Shown here piece by piece: positions 11,561 through 24,870 of a DNA stretch of 64,000 nt. The stretch is from Pseudopyrenochaeta lycopersici (taxonomy: Eukaryota; Ascomycota; Dothideomycetes; Pleosporales; Pseudopyrenochaetaceae), in assembly GCA_003313425.1 (NCBI GenBank), contig NHZP01000003.1, positions 496,001 through 560,000 of the forward strand, in the 5' to 3' direction. The notes below the pieces were generated by a model that was not told the DNA's origin, searched no databases, and saw only the letters and a program-made list of their open reading frames with translations. Numbering within the stretch: the stretch's first letter is position 1; each line of letters begins with the position of its first letter. The translations under genes and the position numbers were made by a program.

Positions 11561-12336
11561 CTAGCTATCTATAAAACTGTTTAAAAAGGCTATTTCTTCT
11601 AAAGGAGAATCTATAAACTCTTTAAATAAATCTCTTTCTTTTAACTTAATTTTATTAAAAGCTTCTTTTTCTTCTTTTAAGTAAAATATATTATTAAAAT
11701 AATTTAAAGTACCTAAGAAAAAGATATCACTCCTAAAGAAATATTTTTTATAAAAAGTAGTATATATACTACTAGTTATTAGCTGTTTTCTTCGGCTTAT
11801 CTCTTTATAACTATAATAAGTAGTACTAGTAAAGTACTTAATTAAATCTAGTATATATTAGTATAATATATATATTCTATACTAGTAATAGTATTACTTA
11901 CTAAAATCTTTAAAAATAAGACTAGTATTAATTAAATAGTCCGTAAGATTATTAAGTATTTCTAGAAGATTTAGATCTAGATTACTATCTTCTCTTTTAA
12001 AAAAGTAGAAAGTATCTAAATCTATAAGATTATCTTCTAGATAATCTAAGTATAATTAGTAAATTTAAATATTATAATAAAAGAAGTTTTATAAAGTTAC
12101 TTACTTAAAAAAGCTAGCTTTTCTGTTTTATTATAATAGTCTAAACGACTAATATAGTATATAATCCTAAGAGTATTTAAATACTCTATAAGATATTCAC
12201 TATTATTATCATTTACTAGTATTATATTATTAATAATAGCTTTTAAAATAGAATCTAACTTAGTAGATCTAACTAAAGAGCTATTATTAATAAAAGTAAA
12301 GGTAATATAGCTTTTAGTAATAGGAGTAGAAGCCAT
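11561..12336 (-). CDS. uncharacterised three-exon accessory gene of hAT-B
   Basis: Exons 12336-12105, 12045-11902 and 11847-11561. Both introns (59 and 54 bp) start GTAAGT, contain a CTAAT-type branch site and end TAG, and both are phase 1. Splicing gives exactly 221 codons (ATG at 12336, TAG at 11563-11561) with no stop. The protein is about 220 residues, mostly helical in appearance, rich in Asn, Ile, Leu, Lys and Tyr, with no Trp, one Gln, no Cys, no signal peptide and no membrane segment. Exon 3 has a basic patch (EISRRKQ) and a charged KEEKEAFNKIKLKERDLFKE segment. It starts about 870 bp from the transposase ATG, in the opposite direction. I do not recognise the family. A role in transposition, as a second element-encoded protein or regulator, is inference. 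Confidence 0.72.
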
Positions 12337-13205
12337 TATAGCTATAAAAAAATAAAGTAATCTAGCTTTAAAAAGCTAAAAAGTAATAGTTATAAGAGTA
12401 GTAAGTAGTAGATACTTAGTAGTTATTTCTCTTTAAAAAAAAATAGAGATAAGAGCTTCTTACTTATAGATCTTTACCTTCTTTTATAACTATATTTTTT
12501 TAGGCTAGCTAAGTACTAATATTAACTATATATTAACTTAAAATACTAGTTTATTAGAAGTAAATAATTACTCCACCTTCTTTACTTTAGTTTATTAGAA
12601 GTAAATAATTACTCCACCTTCTTTACTTTAGTTTATTAGAAGTAAATAATCACTCCACCCTCTTTATTTTAGTTTATTAGAAATAAATAATCACTCCACC
12701 CTCTTTATTTTAGTATATTAGAAATAAATAATTACTCCACCTTCTTTATTTTAGTTTATTATATAAATCTATTTTTAATTAATTAGAAGAGGAGTAGTAT
12801 TTCAGTAGCATGTGATAATAGTAAAAAAAATAAGATATATAGAGGTACTATTATCTACTAAAAAAATATAAAAAAGTAAAAACTAGAATATTTACTAAGA
12901 AGACTTTTAAAAATATCTATTTATAAGAGAATTAATTATACTAGTCTTAATTATTTAAGACCTAATAGTTTTTATTATATAAGTATCTACTATTTAGCTT
13001 TATAGTATTTTAAAAAGATTATATTAGCTATATTAAGTAAGTTTTAAATTAGATTTTATAAATTTTACTTAAAATATTAGTTCTATTATAGTATTATATT
13101 TTATACTATCTATATTCTATACTATACTAACTATTTTAAGCTTCTATATACTATCTATAATATATATATTATTTAATATATTTTTATCTTATATTTTAAT
13201 TAAAA
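12337..13205. promoter_or_regulatory. divergent intergenic region of hAT-B
   Basis: The 869 bp between the two divergent start codons must hold both promoters. It contains the five-copy 41-bp tandem repeat and a very AT-rich stretch (13080-13200) with TATATATA words just upstream of the transposase ATG. No specific promoter element can be assigned with confidence. Confidence 0.4.
12550..12765 (+). repeat. 41-bp tandem repeat, five copies
   Basis: Units start at 12550, 12591, 12632, 12673 and 12714, with a partial sixth; core TTTATTAGAAGTAAATAATT. Units differ by transitions only (GAAG to GAAA, TACTCC to CACTCC). It lies in the shared upstream region of the two hAT-B genes, so it could be an enhancer-like or transposase-binding array; that is inference. 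Confidence 0.85.
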
Positions 13206-13521
13206 ATGGCAAGAAAAAGATACTTAAAAGAAGAGATAAATTCTCCTAATTTTATTCTACCTAGTCTAGAAAACAGTCCTAGTATTTTTAAAAATAGACT
13301 ATTTAGTCGTACTTTACTTAACTATATTAGAGGAGAAGATAGAAAAATACAAATAAATTGTACTAGCTGTACTTATAGTACTATAACAAATTGGCCTATT
13401 AATACTTCTAATTTAAAAAACCATTATTACATAAAACATAAAGATATACTAGATGATCTAGAAGATAATAATAATAAAAATAATAAAAATAATAAAAATA
13501 ATAAAAATAAAGAAGAAAAGG

Positions 13522-13710
<189 letters not shown>

Positions 13711-15644
13711 TTCTAGATAGTATAGAAGATAATAGTAATTTAGAAGCGTATAGTAGTTTTTCAACTAATTTAAGTAGTCTTTCTTATAGTAGAAAAAAGG
13801 CTAAATATACTCTATTTACTAAAGATGAATATAGAAAACTATTATTATTATTTATTATTTGTAATAATCTACCTTTTAGTTTAGTAGAGAGTAATAGTTT
13901 TAATAATTTATTAAAATACTTAAAAGATAATATACCTTCTATTAGTAGAAAAACTATTAAACTAGATTTAGATCTATTATATAATAAAGAACTTATTAAA
14001 AAGAAGCTTATACTTACTAATAATAATAGTAAATTTAATATTACTTTAGATACATGGAATTCTAGTAATAATATAGATTTCTTAGCTATAACTATACACT
14101 TTTATAATAATAATTTTGAACTAGAAAATTATTTAATTGGATTTGAAACTTTAGAAGAAACTAGCCATACTAGTAGTATTTTATATAATAATATAAATAA
14201 TATATTAAAAGAGTTTAATATAAGAGATAAGATATTAGCTATTACTAGAGATAATGCTAGTCCTATAACTATAAAGAAAAATATAATATAGATATAATAG
14301 ACATAAGATGTACTTCACATATTTTAAATATAATTAGTAATATATTCTTAGCTTACTTATTTTTTATTCCAAGTAATTCTAAAAAGTTTAATACTAAAAT
14401 AGAAACTATTAGAACTAATTATAGTAGATATAATAATAGTTATTGTATATTAAAAAACTTACCTACTACTATAAGGAATTTAATTTCTAGTATTAGATAT
14501 AATCACTATTTAAAAAATACTTTTAAAAGATTAGTAAAAGATAAAATTAAAGATAATAATAATATAGGACCTGAAATTTTAATAAGAGATAATACTACTA
14601 GATGGCTATCTACTTATAATATGATAGAAAGATTTTTATATTTTAAAGAAGAAATTATTATGTTACTAGAAGAAGCTAGTAAACTAACTAATAATAAAAA
14701 ATTAAATATTAAGTTAGATAGACTAGTTATTACAGAAGAAGAATGGATATTTTTAGAAATAATTAAAACTACTTTAGAATTATTTAAAAAGCCTACTATA
14801 AAGTTTCAGGCTATTAATTATAGTAATAGCTTCCTAATTATACCTTATATTAATAAGCTTATATTAGAATTAGAAGAATATACTTTAGAATATAATATAG
14901 AAGAAAGTAATCCTTATTTAGCTACGGCTTTATTAGAAGCTTATAATAGATTATTATATTATTATCCTATTAAAGAAGATAATATAGATAAACTAAAGAA
15001 TTTATATTTAATTACTTTACTAAATCCTAAGTTTAAATTAGAGATATTTAAAACATTAAAGTTTAGTTATAATAAAATAAAATTAATAGAAAACTACTTT
15101 TTAGAAGTATATAATAAATATAAAATAGAGTATTTAAATAATAGAAATACTATTACTATAAGAGATAGATCTAGTTTAGATATAAACCCTAATATAGATT
15201 TAAAAGAAGATTATAATAGTGATAATGAGTTTTATAAAGATAATACTAATAATACTAGTAAAATAGATAATAGAGAAGAGATCTATATATATTTAGAAGA
15301 AGATAGAATATCTAAAGAAATAGATATTATTAATTACTATAAAGTAAATAAAATAAGATTTCCTATTATCTATAGTATAGCTAAAGACTATTTAGCTATA
15401 CTAGCTACTTCTAATCCTAGTGAATCTACTTTTAGTAAAGTTAGTGATATAGTAACTAAAAAAAGAAATAGGTTATTACCTAGTACTATAAAAAAACTAA
15501 TTTGCTTAAAATCATGGAATATAATAGAAGATGAAGAATTAATATTAAATGATAATAATTTTAATTTTAGTACTAATACTAATATAGATAGTACTAATAT
15601 AGATATAAATACTCAATTAAATATAAATACTCAACTACAAGGGT

Positions 15645-15727
15645 TAGAAGGTTTAGAGGATTTAGAGGATTTAGAGGATTTAGAAGATATAGAAGAGTTA
15701 GAGGATATAGAAGATATAGAAGAAAAT
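15645..15727 (+). repeat. acidic in-frame repeat in hAT-B transposase tail
   Basis: Tandem GAGGATTTA / GAAGATATA nonamers encode Leu-Glu-Asp and Ile-Glu-Asp units close to the C-terminus, the counterpart of 9406-9517 in copy A. Confidence 0.8.
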
Positions 15728-15784
15728 AGTACTTTAAGTAGTTCTACTAATAGTACTAATAATAATAGTACTTTTAGTATATAA

Positions 15785-16147
15785 AGATATATATAACGCT
15801 AGTTTTAATATAAATATAAAAATATATAAGTAGATAGAAAATAGAAAAGTATTAAATAAACTTCTTTTATATACTAGTTTTAAATAGTACTACTATATCT
15901 TAGAAGTTTAAGAGGTAGTATACTAACTATAATATAGAGCCTTTTATATAAGTTATAAGCTATTCTTTTACTTTTTAAGAAATAGTAATTACTAGTTTAC
16001 TATTTTACTAAATAGTAATTACTATAGTAATTACTATAATAGTAATTACTATTTAGTAAAATAGTAAACTAAGGCCAATAGTAAATAGTAAACTAGTAAT
16101 TACTAGTAATTACTATTTTACTATAATTACTATTTTTGCCCATCACT
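15785..16147. repeat. hAT-B right subterminal region
   Basis: 3' non-coding part of the element. From 15985 onward it is a cluster of TAGTAATTACTA palindromes on both strands, ending in the inverted repeat GCCCATCACTG. Confidence 0.65.
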
Positions 16148-16400
16148 GGGTCTCGCTAAGCTTACCTGGCGATTGCTAATTAGCTAGATTCTTCAACACC
16201 CTAGTTTCTCCACTATTTTCGATCACGTAACTAGGAGATTAACCTCCCAGCAACTCTAAATGATATTTCGTTTAATTTTAACTCATTTTTATATGCCTAG
16301 GAGGTTACGCTGCGTGTGTGTAATGCTAAATATGTAAAAATATGCGAAAATTTGATAAAGGAAATGCAGCCCCTCCCCTACTTTAAGATAAAAGCCCGTC
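16148..16400 (-). other. G2 post-pol segment
   Basis: Matches G3 about 40090-40340. It contains the left part of the approximately 60-bp motif also present inside gag-pol (20895-20955). No coding sequence is recognised. Confidence 0.6.
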
Positions 16401-19400
16401 CCCTAGGCTTAAGCAAGCTTATCTTCTAAGTTAGAATTAATTTCTAAATTAGGTATTTGAACATATTATTATCTCTTAGTCTCTATTAAAGATCTTAGTA
16501 TAATAATAGAATAGCTGCGCGCAGTTAGCTGTATTATATCTTTAGATGAATCCAAGTTTATAGGAGGATTATCCTCTTTCTCTTATAACTAAATCGCGTC
16601 TTAGTCAGGATTCTTAATAACTGTAAACTTATTATCTTAAGAGTTGTCAGATTAAGCAGGCGGCGGTGAAAAGTCAGCCTTAATATCCTACAACAATAGA
16701 TCCTATAGCTTTACGCGACCTTGATACTCCTAAGCAACCTTACTTTTATCTTAAGGTACCTACAGTTTAAGTCTCTATCCTAAGGTAGTGTTTCTAAATC
16801 GCGTGCTATTAAGGTCTATAAGTTAATAGTTACTTTTATCCTAGTTAGTATAAAAGACTTTGTATAGTCCCAGCTACCTGCTTACAAGCTTCTTATCTCT
16901 TAACATGTTAATATCTCTAGCTAAGTCCTACATTAGTATAAAGTTATCTTCTTTAATTTCTTCTTAATAAATCTCCTTATAATTGTCCTAATATTCCTTC
17001 TTTTTGCGTTGTAGGCGCTTAGTTCTTAACACTGCGTCCTTAAGAAATTAATCTCTTAAATCTAGCTGTATAGCTCGCACTACTAACAACTAGCCTCTTG
17101 ATGTTACTTGTCTAAATAGTAATATCTGCTATGTTAGAAGAGTAAGCTTAATTAGAAGTACTAGATTCTGACTAGTAACTAACTAATAAAGAGAATATCT
17201 AGTCTAACTCTAAGTAGAAATTCTATCTACCTATAATACTATTAGAAGATTATTAACCTAAGGTCTAGGAAGCTTTACTAGTGCGTTATATATTAGCTTG
17301 TAACTACCCTCGATTTTTCCTATAGCCTAAGGGTTGTATACTAATACCTAGATCCTCCTAATATAATAAATCTTAGTAAGGGCTTTAACTACCTTTCTAA
17401 AATTAGGCCTGCTGTCTATAGTAAGTGTCCTTATTATACTCTAGCGACACAAGATTTCCTTATATAAAAACTTAGCGACAGTAGATAACTTATTATTAGC
17501 TATTGCTCGTGCCTCTAGCTATCTACTAAGATATTCTTATATAATTATAATAAATTTCTTTCCTTAATAATACGGCATGTAAATAACGTCTATAGTAACT
17601 CGTTCCTATAACGCGTGACAGTAGGTATTTATTAGCATCTCTTACTTGCGACTAGATAATCTTCGCTAGCACTATTCGCATAATACAATCATGCGTCGTA
17701 CCTCTTTATATATCCTTTCCTACTAGTATTATTAAGTAAGCATTAAATAGACGCTATTCACTCCTCTATAACTAATCTATTAATATATTTCCTATATAGC
17801 TGCAGTCTTAAGATTAGGATTATCTATAACTTAATAAATAGCTATATTCCTTATAGACTTTTAGAAGAGATACCCTTCTTGCATAAAGAAATTTATCGCC
17901 CTCTTTTTCTATACTTAAAGTTGTGCCCTCGTGAGGCCTTTAGGCTTCTTGAATCTTATTAAGAACTAAGTAATTGCTTCTAACTTGTCTAAGTATTACT
18001 TATTTAGTACCTTACTTATCTTAGTAGGCGAGGCAAACTTAAGGTTAGTGACTAGGTTTTTAATGAAATCTTTAAGGTTATCTTTAGTCTTATCTAGCTA
18101 TTCCTATCCTTCTGGCTTTAGGTAACGTAATAACGCATTAGTAATAACATTCTTCTTTCTAGGAATATGCTTAATATTAAAGTCCTAGGTAAGGATAGCT
18201 GTGAGCTACCTGTTTTAGACTAACCTAGGGACGTTAGGCGATAATCTGTTAAGTTAATAAATAAGCGTCTGAGCGTCCGTTTTAATTGTAAAATGTTATC
18301 TATATAGCCAGGTTCTGAATTTCTTTAACGCCTATAATACTGCCTTGCACTTAAGCTTTATTAAGTGCTAGAGACTCTTAGCTTTTAACTAAATTATACT
18401 TTTAAATTAACATAGATGTCTTTTTCTGTTTACTCTAATCTATTTAAGAGACGCGCCTACGCCTTCCTTACTTATATCTACTGCTATAAAAATTATGCCT
18501 CTATTCTTATAGTTAGGACTCGCTAACGCTAGGGCTAAAGTAATGTATTACTTTAAGGTACGCATAGCCTCTTATTAAGCTTCCTGCTATATCTATTTAA
18601 CGCTAGTCCTTATTAACTAGAATAGGGGCTTCGCGCAAATAGTAAAGCTAGGCACCTATATCCTATAGTAGACACAGATACCTACAAACGCCCTTACTTC
18701 TTTTACGTTTCTGCATTCTAGCTAATCTAGAATCTTAGCTACTTTCTGTTAATCTAGATATCTCCCTTGCGCAGTAACCTTATATCTAACTACCCCTAAT
18801 CTAGAGACTCCCTAATAATACTTCTTACCTAAAATTATAGCTTTAGCTCTTTCTATATTAGCTAGGGCCCTGTCTAGCTGTTAAATGTGTTCTAATATAT
18901 ATCTTCTTACTCTAGGAAATACTTCTTCTCCTCTATAGTTAGTTTTAGGACCGCTAGTAGTAATATCGTCTATAAAAGGAATAGTATATAGCTAATAATC
19001 CTTTATAATCTTTGTAACTACTCGCTAAAAGACTGTAACTAAGTTAGTCGCGCCTTAAACTATTGTATAGTATTAAAGTAAACTAACTAGCGTATGAAAA
19101 GCAGTTATGTCTCTGCTGTCTAGATAAAGTGTTATCTAGTTATATCCTAAGAATAGATCTATAAGAGACAGAATATAATATCTACTAAAACGCTTAGAGA
19201 ATTCATCTGCTATTAGAGGCAGATTAGTATCCCTAAGAGACACTGCGTTCATCTTAATTAACCTAAGTATTATCTAATAACTCTTATCTTTCTTTTTAAC
19301 TAGAAACTATAAGTTTTTATACTAACTAGCGCATCTTTCTAGTACTCCTCTATTAAGTCTGTTATTAAATATTATAACTACCTCTTCCTTAATAGCTTGC

Positions 19401-20900
19401 GCTATTAGGAACAATTTTTCTTACTAAGCTTTATGTTTAATAGTCTGTATCTTATATAGAGGATATACATCCTTAATAATTTATCCTGTCTTAGAGAAAG
19501 TAAAAGCGATCGCGCCTTCTCTATTTATTAACATTTTAATAAATAGCTAAACTTCTAATTTTATTAACTTAGATCTAAACTTTTGTAAGGCTAGCCTTTC
19601 TAGTATTAATCTTATGCCTTATAGGAATGCTATATGTCTGTATTTAAAAAGGTAATTAAAAGGCCCTATATTAGGAGGTCTTAGACTTTTTCTTAAGAGT
19701 TGCAGTTTAACAGCATGTTGCTTCTAATCCTTACGCCTAAACTCCTTAATATCTAATACTGCAGGAATATCTATAAGTTGTACTTTATTAGCTACCCTCT
19801 TATGCAGGGTATTAACCTAACTGTCTGTATACTTCCTTCTCTTTTCCTATTACGCCTGATAGTTAAGTTTATATATAACTAAAAAAGACTCTAATTCTCG
19901 TATAGCTGAAGGATCCTTAGAGGCTCTAACTGCATAGCTTATTACTTGCTTTACCTATTCTTTAAATTACTACTTATTATTAGTTATAAAAATAGGTAAA
20001 AATTTACTAAATCTAATAGAAGCTTTTACAAACTTAGCCTCCTAAATATACTTAACCTAAGTATAAGATAAATAAGATTCTGAACTAAAATATTATCCTA
20101 GGTATCTTCTACTTAAATCTAGACACTCCTCCTTAGAAAGGGTGTCTACTACGTATTTTCCTTATCTTTAGGAGTTAGTATATAGTCTCTTAGATGCAGC
20201 GGAGCAGGATTAGAGGCTATAAAGACGGCGTTCCTATCTCTATTCTTAGAAATAATCCTACACGTAATCCTTCTATATACGTTATACTGAATTAATAACC
20301 TTACTAAAGCGCACTAAGGTCCACCTAAAATTACTAATCTTGTTAGGTTTTAAATAATCCTAAAGTAACTAATAACAGTTACCTCCCGTACTTTAACTAG
20401 GACACTCTATGCAGTTCCTACAAAAGGATTAGTGCTTCTATTCGCAGTAACTACTCTATCTTAATGCGAGCTACCTTACTTATAGTCTTTATATATAAGC
20501 TTTAATGCCTTAGCCGTACTGTATCTTAAAAGATTTATCTATGCGCTAGTGTTAATAAGATACTTTACTGCATACTTATTAAATAAGGCCCAGCAGGTTA
20601 GAAGGTCACACTGCACGTAGGCTATGCCTATCTTCTTTTAAATTATTGTGGCTTCTTATTTAGTAGGATTAACTAAAGCTTTATACTAAGTATTATATAT
20701 TCCTAGGGCCTTATGCCTAGTTTAGGTATTAAAAGTCCTAAATTATATTAAGTTAAGCCCTAAATTTAGTCCTTTTTTGAGACTACTAGTCTCTTCTTAA
20801 TTTAATTTAACCTTTTCTTTATTAGAAAAATGCCCCTAAGCATCCCTAATAACTTAGGCGGACGCAGGGTTATACAGGGTAAGGCACTACGGTGTCAGCT
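16400..20900 (-). pseudogene. G2 pol: protease, RT, RNase H, integrase
   Basis: Minus strand. Protease-like segment near 20540-20590 (NTSAQI). RT about 18650-19520, with a catalytic segment corresponding to IPFIDNI of G3. RNase H about 18000-18520 (FIAVDIS.EGVGASLK). Integrase zinc region and core about 17250-17800 (core TIDSRPNFRKVVKAL, altered from the TIDGGPNF seen in G3). Gln and Trp codons are replaced by TAA/TAG throughout. The frame changes by -1 between protease and RT at the same sequence as in G3. Nonfunctional. Confidence 0.85.
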
Positions 20901-23139
20901 AATCAGATTCCAGCAGGTCTCGCTTAGCTAACCTAGCGATTGCTGATTAGCTAGCTAGCCTAATACTCAATTCCGCGGCGTTTACGCTGGCCGACAACGC
21001 AGCAGGCTTATTAATCGCTTTTAATATATTTCTAACTTATTTTTAAAGCTAATATTAGCTTATAAGGTCCCTAAAAGTTATACTACGCACCTCCTAACGC
21101 AGTATAGTAGTAGCGATACAGTTTAGATGCGGGCCTAGTAAATAACAGAGCTCCGTATTAGTAAGGCTATTATTCTAGTTCTTCTTTTTCTTATTCTAAC
21201 TAATAAATTTAGGCTTAGCTTTCAAATCCTAAAAGCTTCTATTGTTGTCTAGAGGCTATATAAGAGAGAATAGCTTATTATAGGCTTAGCTGGCGAATAG
21301 AATTAGCTCCACTCGCTTAAATTCCTTAATATCTATTAGTTTGAATGCAGTGTTGCCCCTTATAGCAGGCATACAATAGTCCTTAACTATAACTCGCTTT
21401 AGTTACTTAGAATAAGGAGGCTTAGCAGGAGCTTACTTCTAAACTTTACTCTACCTAACTTTCTTAAGAACTAGATCTTTCCTAACATTCTAACACGTTT
21501 AAGAACGTGTTACTACATAAGTTAAGCTAGCATTTACTGCTCCTTCTTTAAAAGTACTAAGAATAATATCCTAAGATATAACCTTATTAAGAGCAAAACA
21601 CGCCTTAGTTAAGCCTCTTAGTAATATCCTAGCGTTCTAAAAGTTTAGAAGATCCTTAGCCAGGCTTATAGCTGCCCTGCTATATCTATCTTCTGCAATC
21701 GTATTTATATTAGGACTAACTACCTTCTGTTACTGCGTAGCTAGTAGTCTAAGCTTTTAATATTAAGCAGGCCTTAAGTCTACTCTATTAAACTTCTCCA
21801 GATATACTGCTAATACTAGCTAATCTAGGACATTATTAGTAACTCTATAATACTCCTAAATTTTCTATTTTAACTAATAGCGCTGCAGCATTTAGGGTGC
21901 CGTTCCTTAGATTTACCCTAACCTCTTATGCGAAAGACTAAAATAGTAAGTCTTATATCTAACTTCCCTATTCTACTTAAAGCTAATCTAGCTAAGATAC
22001 AAAAGCAGCTAATATAGCTTACATTCTCTCGCAATATAACTAGGGAGGTTACATATATTACAAGTGTTTTAATATTCACAGCCCTAGATAGTAATCGCGC
22101 CTTACTAAGGATTTAAGCTGCGAGGAGCCGTTATTACGTAAGAGCTATTATTCCTTTCTAATAGTAGCTGCTTAGCATCATCTCTTAAGACGACTTAGCT
22201 AATAAAGTACGCGTAGGTAGCTAGGTTCCTCAGAATCTAACCCAGTTTAGGATAAACTATCATCTCGTTAACCTCAGCTAGGCTAATCTTCCAGTCGCCA
22301 AGGGCTAAAATAAGGTCTTAAACCTCTAGATCTACACTAGGTAGAAGAGTAGGCCTAGCTTCCTCTTAAACCTTACTTTTCTTATAGTTATTAACTGCAT
22401 CTTTTAGCTGCTTAGCTATTAATATTTTCTTTTCTTAACCTAGGATCTAGTGTGCAAGCTTAGCCTCTCTTTCTACATAGCTAAGGGATATCTATTTTAT
22501 CCCCTCTCTCTGGCGGTACACGCGCTTAAGATACGTATAAATCTTCTTAATATTAAAACTCTCTAGCTTATCTAGAATCAGCCTTTTATACATATAGATA
22601 AAGATTATATCTTAGTCTTCTCTTAGAAGGCCTCTAGCAAAAAAGAAGCTAGCCTCTGTCTTATGCAGCTGGCCTGTCTTAATGCAAGCGTTACTATACG
22701 CCGCAAAGTTAGTTAAATACTTAGATAGCCCTAGGAATTTTCTTAACGTCTTAGAAATATAGGTCTCTAGGAACGCTCGCGTTCCCATACGTTAAGCTAC
22801 ATCTTAATCGTGCTAATACTCTTTTATTACTTCTTAAAGCTTCTTCTAGTCTAGCACCCTATATAGCCTTATTTTCTTAATAAAGCTTCTGCACATAGTA
22901 TTACAGAAGTCTAGAAGGATTCTTATCTTTTAATAGTTGTTATAGCCGCTATTATCTGCCTAGCGATTAAAGTTATCTAGGAACTTAGTAACGTCTTTTC
23001 CTGTGAATAGAAAGTCTTTCCTCGCCGGCCTCATAGGCACGAGTACTTTACTAGTATCTATAGTGTGTTTCTCAATAACCTCAATAGCAGGCGTAAGATC
23101 TGATCTGAATGACAGCGAATCTGGTGTCGATTCAGCCAT
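20901..23139 (-). pseudogene. G2 gag
   Basis: The ATG at 23139 is retained (MAESTPDSLSFRSDL). The capsid-like region includes GKDVTKFLDNFN and FLETYISKTLRKFLGLSKY. A CCHC-type knuckle near 22040-22080 reads T-C-N-I-C-N-L-P-S-Y-I-A-R-E-C, i.e. C-x2-C-x4-Y-x4-C, with His changed to Tyr by a C-to-T transition. Gag continues without a stop-codon boundary toward protease, so a Gag-PR fusion is likely. Broken by several RIP stops. Confidence 0.82.
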
Positions 23140-23474
23140 GGGGATGGCTGAAGGCTGAATCCTGAATAGGCTGCTGCAGCCCTTCGGTATAACTGAATAA
23201 GGAGACTACAACTACTAGGCAGTTCCTTACTAACGCTGATAATTGACTAAAATCTAATACTGTACTACTTCTGAATTATTTCTTAATCGTTCATAGTTGT
23301 TCTCGTTTTTGTTTTCTGTTATCTTATTCTTATTTTTGTTGTTCTTGTCCTGCTACTACTAAGTTAGCTTCCGCTTATTATATAGGAAGTCTTAATTTGT
23401 TATAGTAAGATAACAAGGATACAGCCTTAACAGAGCTGGTCCCTGTCAACTATTAGCTCTAAAAATGTAGAGGG

Positions 23475-23748
23475 GGTGGCCGCAATAGCGCTATCCCTCT
23501 CTAAGGTTCCGAAGGCTGGCCGCAACAGCGCCATCCCTCTTAAAGGTTCTGAAGGCTGGCCGTAACAGCGCCATCCCTCTTAAAGGTTCTAAAGGCTGGC
23601 CGCAACAGCGCTATCCCTCTTAAAGGTTCTGAAGGCTGGCCGCAACAGCGCCATCCCTCTCAAAGGTTCTGAAGGCTGGCCGTAACAGCGCCATCCCTCT
23701 TAAAGGTTCCGAAGGCTGGCCGCAACAGCGCTATCCCTCTTAAAGGTT
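23475..23748 (-). repeat. 40-bp tandem repeat in G2 leader, seven copies
   Basis: Unit core GGCTGGCCGCAACAGCG, period 40 bp, between the 5' LTR and gag. G3 has four copies at the same place (32850-33010). CpG and CpA are well preserved in places. Possible packaging or leader structure element; no function can be shown. Confidence 0.9.
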
Positions 23749-23931
23749 TTTTAGGGTTAAACAGACACCTAGCTCTTTCTAGGTAATCCTATAATCTCTG
23801 TATCGTAATGTAGCGCTCTTATGTTTGTATTTTCGACGTTAACAGTTTAATGCTATGTAGGCTCTTTCTGCTCTTATTAGCCATAGCCTAACTAGAACAG
23901 ACCGTTGTGCCCCTTAGGCTTCGCCATTATA

Positions 23932-24308
23932 TGTGGAGTTAACAAGGTGGTTCAGCACAATCCCGCAGTTCTGGTGTTGTAAATGAGAGGTAACGTTGGA
24001 ATTAAACGTGCGTGAATAACAGGAGCAGCCCTGCCTGTGCAGTCTGCTAGAAACGAAGGTAAGTATGGAGCCTGATTAAAGTAATAAATAAAATAGTCTG
24101 AAATCTCATTGAATTGACGTAGCTAATGCACTAGCTACTTTGCAAAATCTCAGTTTTAAAGTGAATTCTCGTGGTGTGTGGTGCACGGTGTATCACGTTT
24201 GGTGCATGAGGTTGAGATCTCTCGCATCTCCAAGTTTTATCACCAAATTTCGCTGACAAAGGAAACCCATCATCACCTGATTGCCCAGGTACCCTGTGCA
24301 ACGGCACA
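23932..24308 (-). repeat. G2 5' LTR
   Basis: About 377 bp, minus strand, starting TGTGCCGTTGCACAGGG and ending ...AACTCCACA, homologous to the 373-bp LTRs of G3. It abuts hAT copy C at 24309, so G2 inserted into that hAT copy. The partner LTR and duplication are missing. Confidence 0.88.
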
Positions 24309-24752
24309 GTATTATTAGTATTATCTTTATAAATCTCATTATTACTATTATAATCTTCTTTTAAATCTATATTAGGGTTTATATCTAAACTAGATCTATA
24401 TCTTATATTAATAGTATTTCTATTATTTAAATACTCTATTTTATAGTTATTATATACTTCTAAAAAGTAGTTTTCTATTAATTTTATTTTATTATAACTA
24501 AACTTTAATGTTTTAAATAACTCTAATTTAAACTTAGGATTTAGTAAAGTAATTAAATATAAATTCTTTAATTTATCTATATTATCTTCTTTAATAGGAT
24601 AATAATATAATAATCTATTATAAGCTTCTAATAAAGCTGTAGCTAAATAAGGATTACTTTCTTCTATATTATATTCTAAAGTATATTCTTCTAATTCCAA
24701 TATAAGCTTATTAATATAAGGTATAATTAGGAAGCTATTACTATACTTAATA
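24309..24752 (-). pseudogene. hAT transposase fragment (copy C/D, part 2)
   Basis: Minus-strand piece of the transposase (LELEEYTLEYNIEESNPYLATALLEAYNR to IYKDNTNNT), matching copy B 14850-15250. It is open. It joins in frame with the G2 LTR, giving a spurious chimeric frame down to 24131. Its upstream half lies beyond P2, at 62551-64000. Confidence 0.85.
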
Positions 24753-24870
24753 ACGTGAGCGGCAAGCGAAACGCCTAGGTAAGCGAAACGCCCACCCCAC
24801 TAAGCTTTACAACTTTACACGTTAACAACTTAATACTATAAAAAGCTACTACAGCTTATAGTAGCTTAAA
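24753..24870. repeat. P2 left inverted repeat and 3' end
   Basis: Holds the left inverted repeat (about 24753-24800) with a doubled GCGAAACGCC motif, then AT-rich 3' non-coding sequence of the transposase gene. Confidence 0.75.

Larger units (their letters stand above)
16148..24308 (-). mobile_element. Ty3/gypsy LTR retrotransposon G2, 3' end missing
   Basis: Minus-strand relative of G3. The 5' LTR (23932-24308) starts at the junction with hAT copy C. Then come the leader with a seven-copy 40-bp repeat, gag, protease, RT, RNase H and integrase. The left end stops at hAT-B in the segment just after pol, so the third ORF and 3' LTR seen in G3 are absent. All genes are broken by RIP stops but collinear with G3. 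Confidence 0.88.

Noticed and set aside
23475..23748. Possible CRISPR array
   Set aside because: Contiguous 40-bp tandem repeat without spacers, in a eukaryotic retroelement leader.
24131..24700. 189-codon minus-strand open frame
   Set aside because: Fusion of hAT transposase and G2 LTR across an insertion border.
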